Assembly: GCA_964620595.1 (NCBI GenBank)
Contig: CAZUHP010000013.1
Location: 10,007-74,006, forward strand
Direction: 5' to 3'
Length of the DNA: 64,000 nucleotides
Origin: Desulfocarbo sp964620595
GTDB lineage: Bacteria > Desulfobacterota > Desulfarculia > Desulfarculales > Desulfarculaceae
Part shown: positions 1 to 8,699 of the stretch, piece by piece
Layout: every line of letters begins with the position of its first letter
Position numbering within the stretch: the first letter of the stretch is position 1
The notes under the pieces: model-generated
The model's input: the letters and a program-made list of their open reading frames with translations, nothing else
Database searches by the model: none
Told to the model about the DNA's origin: nothing
Position numbers and translations under genes: made by a program

Positions 1-183
1 CTCTTTGAGGGCGCCCTGCTCACGGTCCGTTACTTCCTGGATACCCTGGACATGGGCCTGTGGAAGAGCCTGCTCTACCGCGGCCTGGATTCGGCCCAGG
101 AGATAGAGGGCTTCCCCGCCTACCTGGCCGAGGCCCGCCAGGCCGGCGCGGATCTGGCCCGGGAGCTGGCCGCGGGGTCCTAG
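1..183 (+). CDS. 3' end of a gene truncated by the window edge (unknown)
   Basis: Frame 1 is open from the first base to a TAG at 181-183 and gives the last 60 residues of a protein. The tail is helical in character and ends in LARELAAGS. No family is recognisable from so short a piece. A 139-bp spacer separates it from the next gene on the same strand; that spacer has a TATAAT hexamer at 195-200 without a convincing -35. Confidence 0.55.
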   Translation, partial: LFEGALLTVRYFLDTLDMGLWKSLLYRGLDSAQEIEGFPAYLAEARQAGADLARELAAGS

Positions 184-322
184 CCGCGGCCTTTTATAAT
201 TCTAAAAACTATAGTAGTATCAGGTGTAACTTGGCCGCCTGAGGCCCGCCAGGGGCGGGGTGCGGCCTGAGTTGGTTTTAGGCCCTATTTGGTTAAAGCA
301 AATAGTAGAAGGAGGCAGGTTC

Positions 323-688
323 ATGGAGAAGGTGCTGATCGTGGGGTGCAAGCGGGCCATGGACGACGTTTGCATCGGCTGCTCCCGCTGCCTGGTGGGC
401 TTCAACCGCCGGGAGGGCGCGTTCGAGAGGTACAAGGACCAAGAGGCCGAAGTAATGGGCCTTTTGTCCTGCGGCGACTGCCCGGGCGCGGCCATCGTGA
501 CCCGCTTGGCCCAGGTGAAGCTGTGGAACCAGCCCTTGGGCGAGAAGCCCACCAAGGTACACCTGGGCCCCTGCCTGGTGGACCATTGCCCGCACAAGGA
601 GGAGATAATCCGCAAGATAAAGGCCAAGGCCGGGGTGGAGGTGATAGAGGGCACCCATCCCTATTTGCCGGACAACATCTTCGCCTGA
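323..688 (+). CDS. CGGC-domain putative metal-binding protein
   Basis: 121 residues. The ATG at 323 is preceded by AAGGAGG (309-315), which decides the start. A Cys-rich N-terminal part (VGCKRAM, CIGCSRC) is followed by SCGDCPG near residue 50, the hallmark of the CGGC domain, and a later PCLVDHCPH. CGGC proteins are small proteins thought to bind metal through the cysteines; no reaction is established. It appears to be a single-gene unit, closed by the strong hairpin at 763-799. The family call is fairly sure, the role unknown. Confidence 0.75.
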   Translation: MEKVLIVGCKRAMDDVCIGCSRCLVGFNRREGAFERYKDQEAEVMGLLSCGDCPGAAIVTRLAQVKLWNQPLGEKPTKVHLGPCLVDHCPHKEEIIRKIKAKAGVEVIEGTHPYLPDNIFA

Positions 689-762
689 GCCGGCGGCCTT
701 GGTTGAAGTAATTGGTTCATGTGTCTGAGGGCGGCCGGGGGCCTCTCCGGCCCGCAAAGGCG

Positions 763-799
763 AAAACCCCGTCCCGCGACTGGCGCGGGACGGGGTTTT
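763..799. terminator. Bidirectional intrinsic terminator
   Basis: A 16-bp inverted repeat (AAAACCCCGTCCCGCG with its exact complement) encloses a 5-nt loop, with A and T runs at the outer ends. It lies between the convergent CGGC gene (+) and RRM gene (-), so it can end transcription from both sides. Confidence 0.9.
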
Positions 800-836
800 G
801 TTTCCAGTGCCTAGCTATGCGGCTGCTTGTGGGCAG

Positions 837-1109
837 CTACCAGGCGCGGCGCTGGGGCCGGCGCTCGCGGCGCTCCATGGCCTCGTTTACCCGCAGGGGG
901 CGGCCGTCCAGTTCGTAGCCGGCCAGCGCGGTGATGGCCGCGTCAGCGGCGTCTTCGTTCATCTCCACGAAACCGAAGCCACGGGAGCGCCCGGTGTCAC
1001 GATCGGTGATCACCTTGGCGGAGTGCACCTCCCCGTACTGCTCGAACAGCTCACGGACTTCGTCAGCGGTGGTGCTAAAGGGAAGGTTGCCCACAAAGAT
1101 ATTCTTCAT
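837..1109 (-). CDS. RRM-type RNA-binding protein
   Basis: 90 residues, a single RNA recognition motif. RNP2 is IFVGNL near residue 4 and RNP1 is RGFGFVEM near residue 43, followed by an Arg-rich tail. Such small RRM proteins occur in cyanobacteria and deltaproteobacteria and bind single-stranded RNA, some of them cold-induced. Two ATG codons are adjacent (1112 and 1109); GGAAAG in front gives better spacing to the second. The 292-bp spacer upstream holds no other gene. Confidence 0.9.
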   Translation of the reverse strand: MKNIFVGNLPFSTTADEVRELFEQYGEVHSAKVITDRDTGRSRGFGFVEMNEDAADAAITALAGYELDGRPLRVNEAMERRERRPQRRAW

Positions 1110-1401
1110 CATTTCTTTCCATTCTCCAAAGACAGGACAAAAACTCGGCCGGATACCTGTGCCGGCCACATGACCAAAAAACCCGATCAACCTGCTGCAC
1201 CGGGCGAATCTACCGAACGCCGGGGTCAGCACGTCGTCGGGTCCTTCAGCCAAGCCAGATTGAAGCTTAGGGGTCAAACGGGGATTTGTCAATCTAAATC
1301 GCGGAAAATTCGTAAAATCCTTGGGCCGCCCCGGTCGGTCCCCTTGGCGGGCGGCGAGCCGGGGCAGGGAAGGGGCCGCCCGGAGTGCCCCGGGCAGGCG
1401 C

Positions 1402-4191
1402 CTACACCGGCACCACCACCGGCGGCCGCAGGAGGAGGTCCACCGCCTCCCGGGCGGTGTTGGCCAGGCGGGGGTGGGTCTTTTGCAGGGAGATGATCTG
1501 GCGCAGGTTGTCGGCGGTACGGTAGATGAGCTGGGCCAGGTCGCCCTCGGCGCCGCCGTACACCGGCACGGTTTCGGCGAACTCGCCGCCCAGGGCCCAG
1601 GCGAACACCGCGGCCCCGGCCTGGGGGGGCAGGGGCGGGGTGTCGAAGCCCCACTGGCGCAGGCGGGACAGCATGGGGTCCAGGCTCCAGCGCAGGCTGG
1701 TGAGTCCTTCCTTGAGGCGCTGGCCCAGGTAGGGCGCCTCGCCCTCGCGCTCGCGGTCGTCCACGAACAGCGCCACCAGCCCGGCCAGCAGCACCGGGTC
1801 CTCCTCGGGCAGCGAGCCCTGGCGGATGGCTTCGGCGATGAGGATGGGCTGGTCCAGGCGGAGCTTGCTGGCCCACTCCCCGTCCGCAGTGAGCCGGCCC
1901 TCGGCGTCCACGAAGCCCTCGGCCCGCAGGAACTCCAGGTGGCGCACGAAGTCGTACCAGAAGGCGTGGCTTTCCTCCTGCACCTGGGAGAGCACCCGCT
2001 CGCCCTGCTCCAGCAGCTCGAAGAGTTCACCCTTGGGGGTGAGGCACTCGTCCGCCAGGGGGCAGTCGTTGCAGGTGAGCCCGGCCAGTTCCTCGTCCAC
2101 CGTGAGGAGGCGCTCCCGGGCCAGGTCCACCTCGCGCTGGCCCAGCACGGCCATCTCGGGCGCGGAGAGGGGGGTGGGCTTGGCCGGTATCTGGTCCAGC
2201 ACCGCCTGGGCCAGCATGCGGCCGCCGCCGGCGTGGGGCAGGTCCAGCACCTCCTGGAACACCCCGGCGATCTCGTCCAGGGGCACGAAGTCCAGGCGGG
2301 GCCGGCCGCGCTGCAGGCGGCGGTCCGGCCGCAGGCTCACCGCCAGCACCCCGGCGTCCTCGCCCTGGCCCTCGCGGCGCATGACCGCGGCCAGGGAGCC
2401 GAACATGTCCATGAACACCCGGCCCCGGGTGAGCGCGCCCCACAGGCCGCCCCGCTCCTCCACCGAGGCCAGCTCGGCTTCCAGGCGCTGGTGCAGGCGT
2501 TCCAGTTGCCGCCGCCGCCGCCGCCGCACCACCGCCTCCTCCGGGCCGGGGCAGAGGGAGCCGGCCAGGCGCTTGGTGAGCGACTTGACCACCTGTTGCA
2601 GGCCGCCCTTTTTGCGCGGCCGGCCCTCGGAAAGCTCCAGGCGCTGGAAGGTGGCCAGGCTCTGGCCCAGGAGCTGCTTCACCTCGGCCGGCCGGTGGGA
2701 GAGCAAAAGGTTCAGCACCATGGAGAAGTTGATGCTCAGTTGGCTCTCTATGGGCTCGGGGTCCGAGCCCAGCAGGCTGGCGATGAGCGGCACGTTGTTG
2801 AAGGGGCCGGGCACCACCGCGCAGAAGCCGATCTTGTCCATGCCCCGCCGGCCGGCCCGGCCGGTCATCTGCAACAGGTCGGTGGCGGACAGGTCCACGA
2901 ACTCACGGCCGTTGAAGCGGTCGCTCTGGGTGATGACCACGGTGCGGGCGGGGAAGTTCACCCCTGCCGCCACGGTGGAGGTGCTGAAGATGGCCTTCAA
3001 CAGCCCCCGCTGCATGAGCCGCTCCACCAGCAGCTTCCAGTGGGGCAGATGGCCCGCGTGGTGGGCGGCCACGTGCAGGCTTTTCAGGGCGCCCAGTTGG
3101 GGATGGCTGCGGAGGAAGGCGTAGCGTTCCAGGAACTCGTCCACCTGTTCCACCAGGGCCTGGTGCTGCTCGGGGTCCACCTCCAACTGGGCGCTGGCCA
3201 CGAAGCTGAGCGCGCTGTCGCAGTCGGCCCGGGACTTGAGGAAGAAGATGGCCGGCAGCAGGTCGGCCTGCTCCAGCACCGCCAGGATGCGGGTGAAGGG
3301 CGGCACGTGCTGCAGGGGCCCCCGGTGGCGTTCCTTGTCCTGTTTCTCGATGAAGTGGCGCACCTGGGGAAACAGGCCGTCCCGGCCCAGGAGGGGGGTC
3401 AGCTCGCCATCGGGCATGATGAACACCGGAAAGAGCGGCACCGGCCGGGTTTCGTCTATCACCGTGGCGCAGGGCTCGTCGCGCACGAACTCCAGCCAGC
3501 GGGCGATCTGGTCGGCGTTCTGCACCGTGGCCGAGAGCAAAAGCAGCCGCACCCGCACCGGCAGGTAGATGATCACCTCCTCCCAGACCACGCCGCGCTC
3601 GGGATCGCCCAGGAAGTGGGCCTCGTCCAGCACCACCAGGCCGGCGTCCAGGTCGCGGCCCTGGTGCATGGCGTCGTAGAGCTGGTTGCGCAGGATTTCG
3701 GTGGTGCCCACGATGAGGTCGGCGCCCAGGTTCTCCTTGCGCTCCCCGGTGAGGATGCCCACCCGGTCCTCGCCGAATATTTCCATGAACTCCGCGTACT
3801 TGGAGTTGGAAAGCGCCTTCAGGGGGCTGGCGTACCAGGCCCGCTGGCCGCTGGCCAGGGCCGCGGCGATGGCCTTTTCGGCGATCCAGGTCTTGCCGCT
3901 GCCGGTGGGCGCGCTTACCACCACGTCTTCATGGGCCAGGCGCTCCACCGCCTCGCTCTGGAAGGGGTCGGGCACAAAGGGCGACGCCTCGGGCACGCCT
4001 ATCTCCTGGAGCACCGGCAAAAGCTTCCGGTTGATCCTGGGGTTGAAGGCGGGCTCCGGGGGTTGCGGGGGACGCTGCTCCCGCGTGCGGCGCGGCGGCC
4101 GGCGGGCGCGGTGGGGGCGGCGGCCGCGGGAGGAGCGGGAAGACCGGGGGCGTCGGGTTCGCTTGGAAGGAGGTGTCTTGCTCACGTGCAT
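1402..4191 (-). CDS. Ski2/Mtr4-like DExH RNA helicase
   Basis: 929 residues. After a basic, low-complexity N-terminus of about 45 residues comes a superfamily 2 core: Walker A APTGSGKTW near 90, DEAH (VVLDEAHFLGD) near 190, SAT (LLLSATV) near 220, and motif VI QMTGRAGRRGMD near 440. The long C-terminal half matches the helical/DSHCT layout of Ski2-like proteins and contains a Cys cluster, CNDCPLADEC, near residue 715. Bacterial relatives (HelY type) are ATP-dependent RNA helicases of poorly known role. The gene stands alone. Confidence 0.85.
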   Translation of the reverse strand: MHVSKTPPSKRTRRPRSSRSSRGRRPHRARRPPRRTREQRPPQPPEPAFNPRINRKLLPVLQEIGVPEASPFVPDPFQSEAVERLAHEDVVVSAPTGSGKTWIAEKAIAAALASGQRAWYASPLKALSNSKYAEFMEIFGEDRVGILTGERKENLGADLIVGTTEILRNQLYDAMHQGRDLDAGLVVLDEAHFLGDPERGVVWEEVIIYLPVRVRLLLLSATVQNADQIARWLEFVRDEPCATVIDETRPVPLFPVFIMPDGELTPLLGRDGLFPQVRHFIEKQDKERHRGPLQHVPPFTRILAVLEQADLLPAIFFLKSRADCDSALSFVASAQLEVDPEQHQALVEQVDEFLERYAFLRSHPQLGALKSLHVAAHHAGHLPHWKLLVERLMQRGLLKAIFSTSTVAAGVNFPARTVVITQSDRFNGREFVDLSATDLLQMTGRAGRRGMDKIGFCAVVPGPFNNVPLIASLLGSDPEPIESQLSINFSMVLNLLLSHRPAEVKQLLGQSLATFQRLELSEGRPRKKGGLQQVVKSLTKRLAGSLCPGPEEAVVRRRRRRQLERLHQRLEAELASVEERGGLWGALTRGRVFMDMFGSLAAVMRREGQGEDAGVLAVSLRPDRRLQRGRPRLDFVPLDEIAGVFQEVLDLPHAGGGRMLAQAVLDQIPAKPTPLSAPEMAVLGQREVDLARERLLTVDEELAGLTCNDCPLADECLTPKGELFELLEQGERVLSQVQEESHAFWYDFVRHLEFLRAEGFVDAEGRLTADGEWASKLRLDQPILIAEAIRQGSLPEEDPVLLAGLVALFVDDREREGEAPYLGQRLKEGLTSLRWSLDPMLSRLRQWGFDTPPLPPQAGAAVFAWALGGEFAETVPVYGGAEGDLAQLIYRTADNLRQIISLQKTHPRLANTAREAVDLLLRPPVVVPV

Positions 4192-4711
4192 CTCCGGTTG
4201 CCGAAGATGCTACACCTTTGGCCCCTTGCACGCAACCTTTCAATAAAGCGTGATAAAAAGGGAAAGACCCCGTGGGGGCCTTCAAGGGGGGTGGTCTCCC
4301 CCCGCCTCCGCGCTTCCAGTTCGGGGCGGGGGGACACCGGGCGTCACCGTCCATGGCGACTCGCAAGGGTCAGACGCTTCCTTGCGTCTGCTGAACCCAG
4401 CCAGGGGCAAGGACCATGCCGCTCATCTGGGTTCGCACCTAGAAGAAGCAACCGCCATGCCAAATATGTGCCTTTGAGAAATAATTACATATTAAGCCAA
4501 TGATTGCAGAATGTTGAGGTGTAAGCCCCAGCCGGGGGGAGCAGGGGGAAGGCAGGTGGCGGGGGGCCCAAGAATTCCGGGCCGGGCCGGCGCCACTGGG
4601 CAACAAATGCCCTCCTGGCAGGTGGGCATGTGGATTATGGCTTGATGGCCAGGCACTTGCCCGGCCGGCAGGATTCAGGCGCTTTTCACGGTTCCGGCCC
4701 CCGGCCCGCGC
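4192..4711. other. Intergenic spacer without a recognisable gene
   Basis: About 520 bases between the helicase start and the acyltransferase stop. The sequence is GC-rich with one small inverted repeat (CAGACGC at 4371 with GCGTCTG at 4384). The strand-wise open frames here are short or shadows of the helicase. The helicase promoter probably lies at the left end (AT-rich stretch near 4240-4260) but no clear -35/-10 pair is visible. Confidence 0.5.
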
Positions 4712-5407
4712 TCAGTCCAGGTCTTCCTGGCCGCACCTGGCGTCCAGTTCCCGGCGCAGCCGGTTGAGTTCGTCCTCCAGGTCCTGGCGGGCCTGCTCCC
4801 GCTCCTGGGGAGACATCCGGGCGGGATAGCGGCGCGGCTCGCCGGCGGCCATGACCACTCGGGCGAAAGGCTTGGGGATCATGGTGCGGTCCCAGGATTT
4901 CCTGAGCACCCAGGCCCGGTCGGCGGACCACATGAGGGGGTACAGGGGCAGGCCGGTGCGCTGGGCCAGCACGATCATGCCCTTCTTGGCCCGGTAGCGG
5001 GGGCCGCGGGGGCCGTCGGCCACGGTGGCGGCGCTGACGCAGCGGCCGCTGGTGAGCGCCTCGGCCATCTCCTCCAGGGCCTGGAGGCCGCCGTGGTGGG
5101 AGGAGCCCCGCACCGGCACCCCGCCCATGCGTTCCAGGAAGCGGGCCAGGTACTCGCCGTCCTTGCTGCGGCTGACCATGATGGCCGGCCTGATTTGGCG
5201 GAAGTGGTAGAGGAAGAATATGGCCGTGCGGTGCCAGGTGGCGGCCACTATCCGCAGTTGGCGCTTGCGGATCGCCTCCAGCGTTTCAGGGTTCAGCAGC
5301 TCCACCCGGCAGGTGGCGAAGATGGCCCTCAATATCCAGCTTCCCAGGTGGCTGACCAGCCAGAAGGCCAGGCGCTGGCCCAGGCTGTACCCGCTCTCGC
5401 CGGCCAT
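4712..5407 (-). CDS. DUF374-family lysophospholipid/lipid acyltransferase
   Basis: 231 residues. The DUF374 signature runs through the middle: MVSRSKDGEYLARFLERMG, then VRGSSHHGG, then DGPRGPR, a family of membrane-associated acyltransferases related to lipid A acyltransferases and PlsC. An N-terminal hydrophobic stretch (LAFWLVSHLGSWILRAIFA) suggests membrane association. Its ATG directly follows the stop of the LUD gene, so the two are co-transcribed and probably translationally coupled. Acyl donor and acceptor cannot be read from sequence. Confidence 0.8.
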   Translation of the reverse strand: MAGESGYSLGQRLAFWLVSHLGSWILRAIFATCRVELLNPETLEAIRKRQLRIVAATWHRTAIFFLYHFRQIRPAIMVSRSKDGEYLARFLERMGGVPVRGSSHHGGLQALEEMAEALTSGRCVSAATVADGPRGPRYRAKKGMIVLAQRTGLPLYPLMWSADRAWVLRKSWDRTMIPKPFARVVMAAGEPRRYPARMSPQEREQARQDLEDELNRLRRELDARCGQEDLD

Positions 5408-6049
5408 CTACAGCCCCAACTCCTCGCCCACCAGCACCAGGTGCAGGCGCTGGGCGTCGGCCTGCTTGTGGATCACCACGGTGGCGTTGCAGATGCGCTC
5501 CGGGCTGTCGCAGTCCGCGCACTGGCCGGTCTGGGCGCAGGGCGTCTTGCGGCCCAGGCGCCTGGCGTTGGTAGGGGCCACGTAGTGGCGGATGCGCTCC
5601 TGGGCATAGGCCAGGTTGGGTACGATCTTGTTGCAGCCGGCCACCAGGATCACCTTGCCCGGCCCGAACAGGATGGGCCCCACCCGGGTGCCGCTGGCGT
5701 CCACGAACACCAGCTCGCCCTGCTCGGTGATGCCGTTGACGCCGGCCAGGAAGTAGTCGGCCGTGAGGCCCCGGCGCAGGCGGTCGCGGGTCTGTTCGGG
5801 GCTGAGTCCCTTCTCGAAGCGGTCGATGAGCTGCACCGGCGCCTGGCGCAGGGCGTCGATCACCCCGGTCTGGAACAGGGTCATGGACCCGCCCAGGGCC
5901 ACGCTGCTTTGGGGCGGGATCATGGCCAATACCTTTTCGGCCACCTGCTCGGCCCGGGGCACGAAGCTGGCCTGCATGCGGTTGCGCTTCAGGGCCTCGA
6001 TGACCGCTTGGGCCCGGGTTTCGCAGAACCACTGAGTAGTGGGGTCCAT
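5408..6049 (-). CDS. LUD (DUF162) domain protein
   Basis: 213 residues, LUD fold as in LutC. Seen are LGGSMTLFQTG near residue 55, DYFLAGVNGITEQGELVFVDASG near 100, and VAGCNKIVPNL near 140. A cluster CAQTGQCADCDSPERIC near 175 could bind metal. LutC-like proteins act in lactate utilisation, but stand-alone LUD proteins like this one are of unknown function. The start ATG at 6049 is chosen because of AAAGGAG seven bases ahead; a longer frame upstream lacks a site. Confidence 0.85.
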   Translation of the reverse strand: MDPTTQWFCETRAQAVIEALKRNRMQASFVPRAEQVAEKVLAMIPPQSSVALGGSMTLFQTGVIDALRQAPVQLIDRFEKGLSPEQTRDRLRRGLTADYFLAGVNGITEQGELVFVDASGTRVGPILFGPGKVILVAGCNKIVPNLAYAQERIRHYVAPTNARRLGRKTPCAQTGQCADCDSPERICNATVVIHKQADAQRLHLVLVGEELGL

Positions 6050-6110
6050 GGGGTTGGCTCCTTTGGGATGTGGTTGCCCAAAAAATAGCACGAGCGCCGC
6101 GCCACCGCCA

Positions 6111-6190
6111 AGGGGGGCGGGGGGGCGACGGGGGGGGCGGGGAGGCGACGGGGGGGCGACGGGGGGCGTGGGCGACGGGGGGCAGGGGAT
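6111..6190. repeat. G-rich CGACGGGGGG low-complexity tract, copy A
   Basis: Degenerate tandem repetition of GGGGGGCGAC units on the + strand in the spacer upstream of the LUD gene. Similar tracts lie at 7231-7257, 14507-14600, 16240-16322 and, shorter, near 22215-22242, in both orientations. The G-runs could form quadruplexes. Confidence 0.8.
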
Positions 6191-6227
6191 GAGGGCATAG
6201 TGTCTGCTGGGCCGGGGGGGCGGGCGG

Positions 6228-6539
6228 TTAGGCCTGGGAGGAGATGGGGATGAGGGTGTCCAGCTTGACTGCGAGCAGCATGGAATGGATCTGGGGGGGC
6301 ACCGCTTGCAGGCGCGAGCGCACCCCGTACCGGGCGGCCTGCTTGTGAAAGGCGATGAGGGCGCCGATTGCCGAGCTGGTGATGCTGGTGACGTTGCTGA
6401 AGTCGAAGATCACCTGCTCCAGCTCGGCCAGGTTCAGGCTGGCCAGGCTCTTTTGCAGCTTGCGGGTTTCCGCGTCGTCAAGGCGGCCGGTGAGGTAGAT
6501 CACCGCCACCGGACCCTTGGCCTCGAGGTGCGGGCTCAT
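6228..6539 (-). CDS. STAS-domain anti-sigma factor antagonist
   Basis: 103 residues, one STAS domain. The conserved core IFDFSNVTSITSSAIGALI near residues 43-60 includes the serine position that is phosphorylated in SpoIIAA/RsbV-type proteins. Such proteins switch partners with an anti-sigma kinase and are dephosphorylated by SpoIIE/PP2C phosphatases. A PP2C phosphatase lies in this window at 10,897-12,813, but they are not an operon and pairing them is inference. Confidence 0.85.
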   Translation of the reverse strand: MSPHLEAKGPVAVIYLTGRLDDAETRKLQKSLASLNLAELEQVIFDFSNVTSITSSAIGALIAFHKQAARYGVRSRLQAVPPQIHSMLLAVKLDTLIPISSQA

Positions 6540-6692
6540 AGACAGCGACCTTTGGGGGCGGCAAGTCGAGGCTGTGATGGCATTATAGCATCAACTGCGG
6601 GCTTGACAGCAACAAAGCCCGGGGCTATGGGTGGGGCGGCGGGGGGCGCCGGTAGGTTGGTTTCAGGCAGCAAGGAAAAGGAGAGGGCAGCG

Positions 6693-7088
6693 GTGGACAT
6701 GGAGGTGGTCTTCCAGGAGGGGCAGGGGATAGAGGCCCGCTTCGAGGGATTTTCGGTTATGACCGACCAGCCCGTGTCCGAGGGCGGGGGAGGTACGGCG
6801 CCCTGGCCCTTTGCCTTGTTTCTGGCTTCCCTGGCCACCTGCGCTGCCTGGTATGTACGGGGTTTTTGCCAGGTGCGGGGTATTGCCGAGGCTGGGATGA
6901 AGCTTCTTCTGCGCACTTTTTCCGATCCCGAGGGCAAGCGCCTGGAGCGGGTGGAGATGGAACTTGTGCTGCCGGAAGGATTTCCCGAGAAGTATGAGAA
7001 GGCCATCGTGAGGGTGGCCAACCAGTGCGCGGTGAAAAAGGCCATCCTGAACCCACCGGAGATCACCCTGAGCACCAGCCGGCCATAG
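6693..7088 (+). CDS. OsmC-family protein
   Basis: 131 residues. The two reactive cysteines of the OsmC/Ohr fold are in place (LASLATCAAWYV near residue 50, NQCAVKKAI near 115). OsmC-type proteins reduce organic hydroperoxides; many divergent members have untested activity. The start is either GTG 6693 or ATG 6699; AAGGAG at 6678-6683 fits the GTG better. The gene is divergent from the STAS gene. Confidence 0.8.
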   Translation: MDMEVVFQEGQGIEARFEGFSVMTDQPVSEGGGGTAPWPFALFLASLATCAAWYVRGFCQVRGIAEAGMKLLLRTFSDPEGKRLERVEMELVLPEGFPEKYEKAIVRVANQCAVKKAILNPPEITLSTSRP

Positions 7089-7230
7089 GGAGGGACGGCT
7101 GCCGCCTTTGCGCTCCCCCCTGCCGCGCCCTGGCGGCGGGCTGGTTCAGCACCACTGCTGCGCGCCCTCCCGCCTCGCCTTGTCTATCTGCCCCCTCCCG
7201 TCCTGATGTCTCCGGCTATTTGCTTCTTTT

Positions 7231-7257
7231 GCCCCCGCCCCGTCGCCCCCCCGTCTA
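7231..7257. repeat. CGACGGGGGG-type tract, copy B (C-rich on +)
   Basis: Short C-rich run containing CCCCGTCGCCCCCCCGTC, the complement of the unit found at 6111-6190. It sits between the convergent OsmC and dnaA genes. Confidence 0.6.
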
Positions 7258-7298
7258 GTTGCTGCGCCTGGTTTCTGTTGGCGGTGGGCGGTTTTTCC

Positions 7299-8699
7299 CT
7301 AGGATTCGGGTACGCCCAGGCGCTGCTCCAGGAAGGCCAGTTCCTGGTTGAGCTTGCCGTCTTTGAGCAGCCCCCGTTCGATCTGGCCCACGCTGTACAT
7401 GACCGTGGAGTGGTCGCGGTGGAAGACCTTTCCGATGGAGGCGTAGGAGGCCTCGGTGTGGCGGCGGCAGAGGAACATGCCCAGGTTGCGCGGCCGGGTG
7501 ATGGCCTTGGCCCGGCTCTTGCCGGTGAGGGTTTGTTTGTCCAGGCCGTAGACCTTGGCCACCACCTCCAGCACCTTCTCGGGGGTGATGCGGCTGGGGC
7601 GGGACTCCATCTGGCCCACCACCTCGCCGGCCAGGCGCAGGTCCATGGTGCGGCCGGTGAAGCTGGCCTTGGCCACCAGGCCCACCAGGGCGGACTGGAG
7701 GCGGCGCACGTCGCCGGTGATCTCCTGGGCCAGGAACTCCAGCACCTCGCCGGGCACCGAGACCTTTTCGTCCGCGGCCATGCGCCGCAGGATACCCAGG
7801 CGGGTGCTCTGGTCCGGGGGGTCGATGGGCACGGTCACGCCCGCGACCAGGCGGCTGGCCAGGCCGCTCTTCAGGCCCTTGATGCGGGTGGGCGGATTGG
7901 AGCCGGTGAAGATGATCCGCTTGCCGGCGTCCAGGAGGATGTCCAGGGTGTAGCCCAGCTCGTCCTGGGTCTTGTCTTTGCCGGCCAGGAACTGCACCTC
8001 TTCCAGGAGCAGCACGTCGCAGCCCCGGCGGAAGCGCTCCTTGAACTCGTGGATGCGCTTTTTCCTGAGGGCGGCGATCATCTGGTTGGCAAAGTCCTCG
8101 GCCGTGAGGTAGGCCACCCGCAAGTGGGGGTTGCTCGCCATCACGTGCTGCCCCACCGCCTGGGTGAGGTGGCTCTTGCCCAGGCCGGTGCTGGAAAAGA
8201 GGAACAGGGTGTTGGTGAACATCTGCTGGCCGCGGGCCATGGCCTTGGCCGCGGCAGCGGCGAACTCGTTGCAGGAGCCGGTTACGAACTTGTCGAACAC
8301 GAAGCGGCGGTTGAAAACCGGCGCAAAGTCGCTCACCCGGGGCAGCTCCATTTGCTGGGGGGTGTGGCTTGGTTGCTGGGTGGCACGGGGGCCGTGGGGG
8401 GCGGGGGTGGCGGGGGGGGCGGGGGCACTCTCCAGCTCCAGGCGGATGTCCACGGGCTTTTCCATCTCCGCCAGGAACTGGCGCAAGCGGGGCAGGTGGT
8501 GTTCCTGGATCCACTTGCGGTGGAAGGCGTTGGGGCACACCAAAACCAACCCGGACCCATTGCTGCGGACCAGCCGCAGGGGCCTGATCCAGACCTGGAA
8601 ATCCTCGGGGTCTAAGCTATGCTGCAAGCGCTCCAGGAGTGCGGGCCAAAGGGTTTCGGGCAACAAAACTCCTCCCTCAATATCAAACTCACGGTCCAA
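7299..8699 (-). CDS. dnaA: Chromosomal replication initiator DnaA
   Basis: 466 residues with all DnaA domains: domain I (1-90), a Pro-rich linker (90-125), AAA+ ATPase (126-330) and a C-terminal DNA-binding domain ending in YASIGKVFHRDHSTVMYSV, the DnaA-box recognition motif. Walker A is STGLGKSHL. Walker B is LLLEEVQFLAG, with Glu-Glu in place of the usual Asp-Asp, as in deltaproteobacterial DnaA proteins. It loads helicase at oriC. The cluster of DnaA-box-like sites about 800-1100 bp upstream of its start supports the role and suggests autoregulation. Confidence 0.95.
   Translation of the reverse strand: MDREFDIEGGVLLPETLWPALLERLQHSLDPEDFQVWIRPLRLVRSNGSGLVLVCPNAFHRKWIQEHHLPRLRQFLAEMEKPVDIRLELESAPAPPATPAPHGPRATQQPSHTPQQMELPRVSDFAPVFNRRFVFDKFVTGSCNEFAAAAAKAMARGQQMFTNTLFLFSSTGLGKSHLTQAVGQHVMASNPHLRVAYLTAEDFANQMIAALRKKRIHEFKERFRRGCDVLLLEEVQFLAGKDKTQDELGYTLDILLDAGKRIIFTGSNPPTRIKGLKSGLASRLVAGVTVPIDPPDQSTRLGILRRMAADEKVSVPGEVLEFLAQEITGDVRRLQSALVGLVAKASFTGRTMDLRLAGEVVGQMESRPSRITPEKVLEVVAKVYGLDKQTLTGKSRAKAITRPRNLGMFLCRRHTEASYASIGKVFHRDHSTVMYSVGQIERGLLKDGKLNQELAFLEQRLGVPES

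Noticed and set aside
1321..4503. Very long + strand open frame opposite the Ski2-like helicase
   Set aside because: It is the antisense of the helicase; high GC suppresses stop codons. Composition is His/Gln/Gly/Ala-rich and no domain is seen, whereas the - strand has all helicase motifs.
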